From WYZ-LMO2 sp038731605 (lineage in GTDB: Archaea > Halobacteriota > Archaeoglobi > Archaeoglobales > Archaeoglobaceae), in the NCBI GenBank assembly GCA_038731605.1, contig JAVYQP010000009.1:1-36395 (forward strand): a DNA stretch of 36,395 nucleotides, in the 5' to 3' direction. Each line of letters opens with the position of its first letter. Position 1 is the stretch's first letter. A program made the position numbers and the translations under genes. The notes under the pieces are model-generated. The model saw only the letters and a program-made list of their open reading frames with translations, did no database searches and was not told where the DNA came from. Positions 32,622 to 36,395 of this stretch are shown one piece after another.

Positions 32622-32885
32622 CTAAATAACCTCTTCGCAATAACCCTTCTCAATTCCAATGACCTCTTTCTTGAAAACCTCAGCGCTTCTGAATTTATAA
32701 ATCACAACCATGTCTTCTCTCTCGTCTATTATCTCCTTGAGTCCCATCTTTATCTCCTCAAGCGTCGCTTGCGTAGCTTCACCTTCAAAAACAGAATTCT
32801 GAACCCAGTGTAAATATTTCCGCAGGAACTTCTTGACCTTGTTGACCCTTTCGACGTTGACGTCGTAAACGATGATCAAATACAC
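32622..32885 (-). CDS. cas2: CRISPR adaptation protein Cas2
   Basis: An 87-aa ferredoxin-fold protein that dimerises and joins two Cas1 dimers in the spacer integration complex. It starts MYLIIVYDVN, with the conserved Asp at D8. HWVQNSVFEGEATQATLEEI is also typical. A TTG at 32903 would extend it into cas1. The GTG at 32885, directly after the cas1 stop, fits the conserved N-terminus. Last gene of the cas4-cas1-cas2 operon. Confidence 0.94.
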   Translation of the reverse strand: MYLIIVYDVNVERVNKVKKFLRKYLHWVQNSVFEGEATQATLEEIKMGLKEIIDEREDMVVIYKFRSAEVFKKEVIGIEKGYCEEVI

Positions 32886-32886
32886 G

Positions 32887-33852
32887 CTACCACCAGATGA
32901 CAAAGGCTTTGTATCTTTCAGCGCCGAAGAGATGCTTGATGAGTTTGTAGCACTCGAGCCTTACCAAACGCTGGTAAGAGACGTTTCTGTTCAAATCTCT
33001 GTGTTTTATCGTCTTTTCGAGTCTCTCGTTAAATGCCTTAACAAACTTCCTTTTTCCGTTCTCGTTAAGAAGAATTCCATTGAGTTCTCTGTCAAAGTCC
33101 TCTTTTTTGATTATCCTGTTGTTCACCAAGCTGAAGATTAGCCTATCAACGATCAGGGGCTTGAAGATCTCAGCCAAATCCAAGGCAAGGCTAAATCTCC
33201 TCTCCGATGGCTCGTGCAAGTAGCTAATCGTCGGATTTAACTGAGTGTGATAGAGCTCTGAAAGCACGGCTGAGTAAAGCAGAGAGTTGCCAAAGCTTAT
33301 CATTGCATTTACTTCGTTCTCCGGCGGTTGTCTGCTCCTTTTTTCGAACTTCAGCTCTTTAAGAATGTTGTCAAACTTCGCATAGTAAGCGTTTCTCGCA
33401 ATCGCCTCTATTCCCATTATCTCTGCAACGCTCTTCGCTTCCCCAAGGCTTTGAAGGGGTGAAATTATCTCAGCATCATCTTCCCCGCTCTTCCTCGCAA
33501 CCCTTGCCATGTTCAGAATGCTCCCCTCGACGAAAGCCTTGGCCAAATAAAGCCTCTTTTCTTTGTTAAGATAGTGCTCAGCTTGCCTCAAAACAACTTC
33601 CCCAGAAACCAAAGACTCGCGAGGGTAAAAGCTCCCCTCGTAAAAGCCGTAGCGGTTAAAGAAGTGAATGCACACACCCTCCTTTGCAAGATAGGAAATC
33701 GCCTTCGAAGTTATGGTGAGCGAGCCCAATGCGTAGATTGCGTAGATCGTGTTTATCGGAATCGGCTTCTTTCCCTCTTCGTTTTCAAAGTATATCGTGT
33801 TCTCGTCTCTTAAAAGCTTTCCGTCGGATATTATGTAGTAGTTTTTCCTCAT
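32887..33852 (-). CDS. cas1: CRISPR integrase Cas1
   Basis: A 321-aa protein that integrates new spacers at the leader end of the array. The metal-binding residues are recognisable: Glu in GIEAIARNAYY, His in SYLHEPSERRFSLALDLAEIF and Asp in the same stretch. The N-terminal beta domain begins RKNYYIISDGKLLRDENTIYF (residues 2-22). ATG 33852 is used, four bases after the cas4 stop with GGGTGA before it, rather than the upstream in-frame codon at 33879 inside cas4. Confidence 0.95.
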   Translation of the reverse strand: MRKNYYIISDGKLLRDENTIYFENEEGKKPIPINTIYAIYALGSLTITSKAISYLAKEGVCIHFFNRYGFYEGSFYPRESLVSGEVVLRQAEHYLNKEKRLYLAKAFVEGSILNMARVARKSGEDDAEIISPLQSLGEAKSVAEIMGIEAIARNAYYAKFDNILKELKFEKRSRQPPENEVNAMISFGNSLLYSAVLSELYHTQLNPTISYLHEPSERRFSLALDLAEIFKPLIVDRLIFSLVNNRIIKKEDFDRELNGILLNENGKRKFVKAFNERLEKTIKHRDLNRNVSYQRLVRLECYKLIKHLFGAERYKAFVIWW

Positions 33853-33856
33853 CGAA

Positions 33857-34354
33857 TCACCCGCAGAAGCAGAACTCAAAGTATGCGCACTTCCTGCAGT
33901 AGGACTTGTATTCGGGCTTCGGCATATCTCCTCTGAGAACTTCAGAGATCTTCCTCAAAACTTCTTCGATCTCCTCTTTTTTACCTTCTAAGGTGACTTC
34001 GATTACTTTTTTCTGCTTCGGGTAGCTTATTCTTCCCTTGGCATTTATTCCAAAGTTTGAAAGGTAGTAAAGATAATATAGGACTTGGTAGTAATCCGCT
34101 TTTTCCATCGCAGTTGACTTCTTCACCTCCACAATTTCGATTTTTTCTCCTTTTCTCAAAACATCTACTGCAATCGGTCCAATGCTCACATCCTTCTCTT
34201 CTCTACCAAAGAATTGCTTCTGCAAAATCGAGCCAAGTTTCACAAGATCACTTTCCTGCTCCATTGAAACGTTTTTGCTGAAAAGCCAAAGCTTCGTTTT
34301 GCAGATAAAATAGTAGTTAACCTGCGTTCCCCGAATATACATTTCCTCGAGCAT
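33857..34354 (-). CDS. cas4: CRISPR adaptation exonuclease Cas4
   Basis: A 165-aa RecB-like nuclease with a [4Fe-4S] cluster that selects and trims pre-spacers by PAM. The nuclease Asp is in PIAVDVLRK and the ExK motif in IVEVKKS. The cluster cysteines are C18 (FICKTK) and the C-terminal set C153-x2-C156, with C162 and C164 (YCRKCAYFEFCFC); the last two offer one more Cys than needed. ATG 34354 falls at the edge of a 22-bp palindrome and 25 nt from a TATA box. MYIRG at 34342 is an alternative start. First gene of the adaptation operon. Confidence 0.92.
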   Translation of the reverse strand: MLEEMYIRGTQVNYYFICKTKLWLFSKNVSMEQESDLVKLGSILQKQFFGREEKDVSIGPIAVDVLRKGEKIEIVEVKKSTAMEKADYYQVLYYLYYLSNFGINAKGRISYPKQKKVIEVTLEGKKEEIEEVLRKISEVLRGDMPKPEYKSYCRKCAYFEFCFCG

Positions 34355-34374
34355 CAAAATAAATTTATTTTGAT
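34353..34374. promoter_or_regulatory. Perfect 22-bp palindrome at the cas4 start, candidate operator
   Basis: Two 11-base arms, ATCAAAATAAA and its exact reverse complement, with no spacer. It lies between the TATA-like CTTTTATCC (34375-34383, minus) and the cas4 ATG, covering the predicted transcription start. A repressor bound here would block cas4-cas1-cas2 transcription. The binding protein is unknown. Confidence 0.6.
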
Positions 34375-34383
34375 GGATAAAAG
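34375..34383 (-). promoter_or_regulatory. TATA box for cas4-cas1-cas2
   Basis: CTTTTATCC on the minus strand, centred 25 nt before ATG 34354. Inferred from spacing. The adjacent AT-rich palindrome itself offers a less well placed alternative. Confidence 0.45.
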
Positions 34384-34791
34384 ACTTTCCTTCTTTGGGC
34401 TCACGACCTTATCCCAGAATTCACAACCTATTCCTGCGCAAATCGCCCAAAATCTAATAAACACCACTATAAAGGCTAAGAAAAGATAACGAAGCCAAGG
34501 CGATGGATCGCATGCGATTGAATTCTCTTTTATTATTGCAAAAACTTATTTTTTATACTTCCTCTTTTTTCGAATCTGAGCCTTCTAATTTTTATATCTA
34601 AGCTTTGTCTCGACGAATTTCCTTCAATTCCAAGAACATCGCTTTTAAAGCAATGTCATCGGAAAAAATTGCGAGGAAAAAAGTCGCACGGCTTTATAAA
34701 TGGTTTGCAACTTTTGAGGTTTGCGAGGGTATATAAGTGAAAGAAGGAGTTAGAAAGCTTTAAATCGAAAATAGAGTAAAAATTCATAGTG
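34384..34791 (+). promoter_or_regulatory. CRISPR leader
   Basis: About 400 bases between cas4 and the first repeat, AT-rich, with no supported gene. It has several plus-strand TATA-like elements: TTTTTTATAC near 34550, TTTTTATATC near 34590, CTTTATAAA at 34692-34700 and TATATAAG at 34730-34737. The last would start the pre-crRNA near 34760, about 30 nt before the first repeat. Two related blocks, GGTTTGCAA (34702) and GGTTTGCGA (34719), stand 17 nt apart, and ATCGCATGCGAT (34507-34518) is a perfect 12-bp palindrome. Confidence 0.75.
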
Positions 34792-36395
34792 GTTGAAATC
34801 AGACCAAGATGGGATTGAAAGGAGAAGTTCGGTTTGGACCCGCCTACTGAGTTTGTTGAAATCAGACCAAGATGGGATTGAAAGGTTAATTTGTTTGCAA
34901 ACCTGTTCCAGTCTGCTGAGTTGAAATCAGACCAAGATGGGATTGAAAGTTACGCATTTATGCTTAGCTCGCAAAATCCGAGTTGAAATCAGACCAAGAT
35001 GGGATTGAAAGTATTTAACATATTCATTGGCTTAACTATCATTTCTACTGTTGAAATCAGACCAAGATGGGATTGAAAGTTACGCATGTAGTAGCGTGCG
35101 ACCTTCATTGCTACTTGTTGAAATCAGACCAAGATGGGATTGAAAGTCGATCACTCTGATGAACACTGCTGAAGCGTTGGAGATGTTTGTTGAAATCAGA
35201 CCAAGATGGGATTGAAAGAGAAATATCGAGCAGGAGAAGTTTAAAGAAATCCTAAGTTGAAATCAGACCAAGATGGGATTGAAAGAAAGCGTATGAGAAG
35301 TTTGATGCTGTCGACGCTGAAAGTTGAAATCAGACCAAGATGGGATTGAAAGATGAATTTTATGAGGTATACTCATTTTGCAATATTTTGTTGAAATCAG
35401 ACCAAGATGGGATTGAAAGCACAGCAGGCGCTGCAGTCTCAGCAGAGGAGTTGAGCCGGTTGAAATCAGACCAAGATGGGATTGAAAGACTCGTGAAGGT
35501 GTCGCTTGCGTTGTGACAAGGGTTAGTTGAAATCAGACCAAGATGGGATTGAAAGCACTTTAGAATTCACATGGCTCGGCTCAACTCTTAAAGTTGAAAT
35601 CAGACCAAGATGGGATTGAAAGAGGGCTTTAGCCCACTCTAACGGGATAATCACTGTTCGGTTGAAATCAGACCAAGATGGGATTGAAAGGATAACTATA
35701 GGTTAGAAGCCGGTGCGTTCTCCATTTGGTTGAAATCAGACCAAGATGGGATTGAAAGGATTTTATTGTGGCGAGAGTCTTTTTGCATTTAATAAGTTGA
35801 AATCAGACCAAGATGGGATTGAAAGATATCCATCCTTTATCAGGCAGATTTCGGTTACGTGGGTTGAAATCAGACCAAGATGGGATTGAAAGTTGCAAGC
35901 CTGTTCACTGCGCTCTCTTGTGTATATCTGTTGAAATCAGACCAAGATGGGATTGAAAGCAACTCCTCTATAGGCGGAGAATCCCGCTCGTGAAGCGTTG
36001 AAATCAGACCAAGATGGGATTGAAAGTGAGGAATCTGTCAAGCTCGCTTCCCTCTTCGACTTCTGTTGAAATCAGACCAAGATGGGATTGAAAGTCATTT
36101 CTTTTCATATACTCAACCACACCATTAATCCGTTGAAATCAGACCAAGATGGGATTGAAAGCTGTTTCGGTGTTTCGGGCGGGCGTGCACATATTCAAGG
36201 TTGAAATCAGACCAAGATGGGATTGAAAGATAAGGAAAACGAGCAAGTAGCCCTTAAGAAGGTGTTAGGTTGAAATCAGACCAAGATGGGATTGAAAGCT
36301 TCTCTTTCCTTCACCTCTGAGATTTGAAAGTTGTTTGTCTCGTCTCCTCAGTTTCGTTGAAATCAGACCAAGATGGGATTGAAAGCTTCTCTTTC
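34792..36395 (+). CRISPR. CRISPR array, 24 repeats visible, continues past the window
   Basis: Twenty-four copies of a 30-nt repeat beginning GTTGAAATCAG and ending GATTGAAAG. The first is at 34792-34821 and the last at 36356-36385. All copies read identical by eye. Spacers are 32-42 nt (mostly 37-38) except the 23rd, which is 57 nt (36299-36355). The ATTGAAAG end is the usual 5' handle of type I crRNAs, so transcription runs on the plus strand from the leader at the left, where new spacers are added. The array is cut by the window edge inside the 24th spacer. Confidence 0.99.

Noticed and set aside
34366..34545. Minus-strand open frame of about 58 codons upstream of cas4
   Set aside because: It has no good start codon, crosses the cas4 promoter and palindrome, and matches no family known to me.
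34621..34636. CCTTCAATTCCAAG in the leader as a decayed CRISPR repeat in reverse orientation
   Set aside because: Only about nine or ten bases resemble the repeat complement and the rest does not match, so chance is the simplest explanation.

Overview
The window looks like a chromosomal segment of a hyperthermophilic euryarchaeon of the Archaeoglobales (Archaeoglobus/Ferroglobus/Geoglobus type). The evidence is archaeal information-processing genes (Rpo7, Spt4, S24e, S27ae, Kae1, a thermosome start), TATA boxes about 25 nt before the first gene of most units, Glu/Lys-rich proteins, c-type cytochrome maturation genes, an anaerobic CoA-ester enzyme (4-hydroxybutyryl-CoA dehydratase), and a CRISPR repeat that, from memory, closely resembles that of Archaeoglobus. 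The exact species cannot be fixed from the sequence alone.

Layout. 1-70 is the start of a thermosome gene leaving the window on the minus strand. 191-3245 is an amino-acid operon (ilvE, an ACT-domain protein, hom) ending in a prepilin-type peptidase. 3251-10599 (minus) is one seven-gene operon: a lipoprotein binding protein, two permeases and two ATPases of a branched-chain amino-acid-type ABC transporter, then two CaiB/BaiF CoA-transferase subunits. It looks like a system that imports an organic or amino acid and converts it to a CoA thioester. 10709-12517 holds ccmE (the archaeal CxxxY variant) and ccmF. 12500-15092 holds an XTP pyrophosphatase, a PUA-domain protein, a miniature corrinoid/Fe-S protein related to the gamma subunit of acetyl-CoA synthase, a stand-alone Lrp/AsnC effector domain, and an ACT-domain protein.

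15135-18018 is a tRNA-His gene followed by the information-processing cluster rpo7, spt4, dephospho-CoA kinase, rps24e, rps27ae, kae1. 18019-19763 (minus) encodes 4-hydroxybutyryl-CoA dehydratase and an overlapping small cysteine protein. 19903-21395 has a radical SAM protein and, convergent to it, a membrane-anchored protein that may carry a GOLD-like beta-sandwich. 21396-21923 is a roughly 530-base stretch with no intact gene. 21924-26380 (minus) holds an ABC-2 type exporter with a large secreted NEW3/beta-sandwich protein, then a seven-helix membrane protein with a winged-helix regulator.

26628-36395 is a complete type I-B (Cst/Tneap-like) CRISPR-Cas locus. The interference operon cas6-cas8(cst1)-cas7-cas5-cas3 is on the plus strand. 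The adaptation operon cas4-cas1-cas2 is on the minus strand and ends 10 nt from cas3. An AT-rich leader follows, then an array of 24 identical 30-nt repeats running off the window. A perfect 22-bp palindrome lies between the cas4 TATA box and its start codon. The distal end of the visible array has a 57-nt spacer whose first ten bases reappear after the next repeat.

Less expected items are the miniature corrinoid/Fe-S protein, the small cysteine protein coupled to the dehydratase, the possible archaeal GOLD-like domain, the transporter/CoA-transferase operon, the cas4 palindrome, and the anomalous end of the array.
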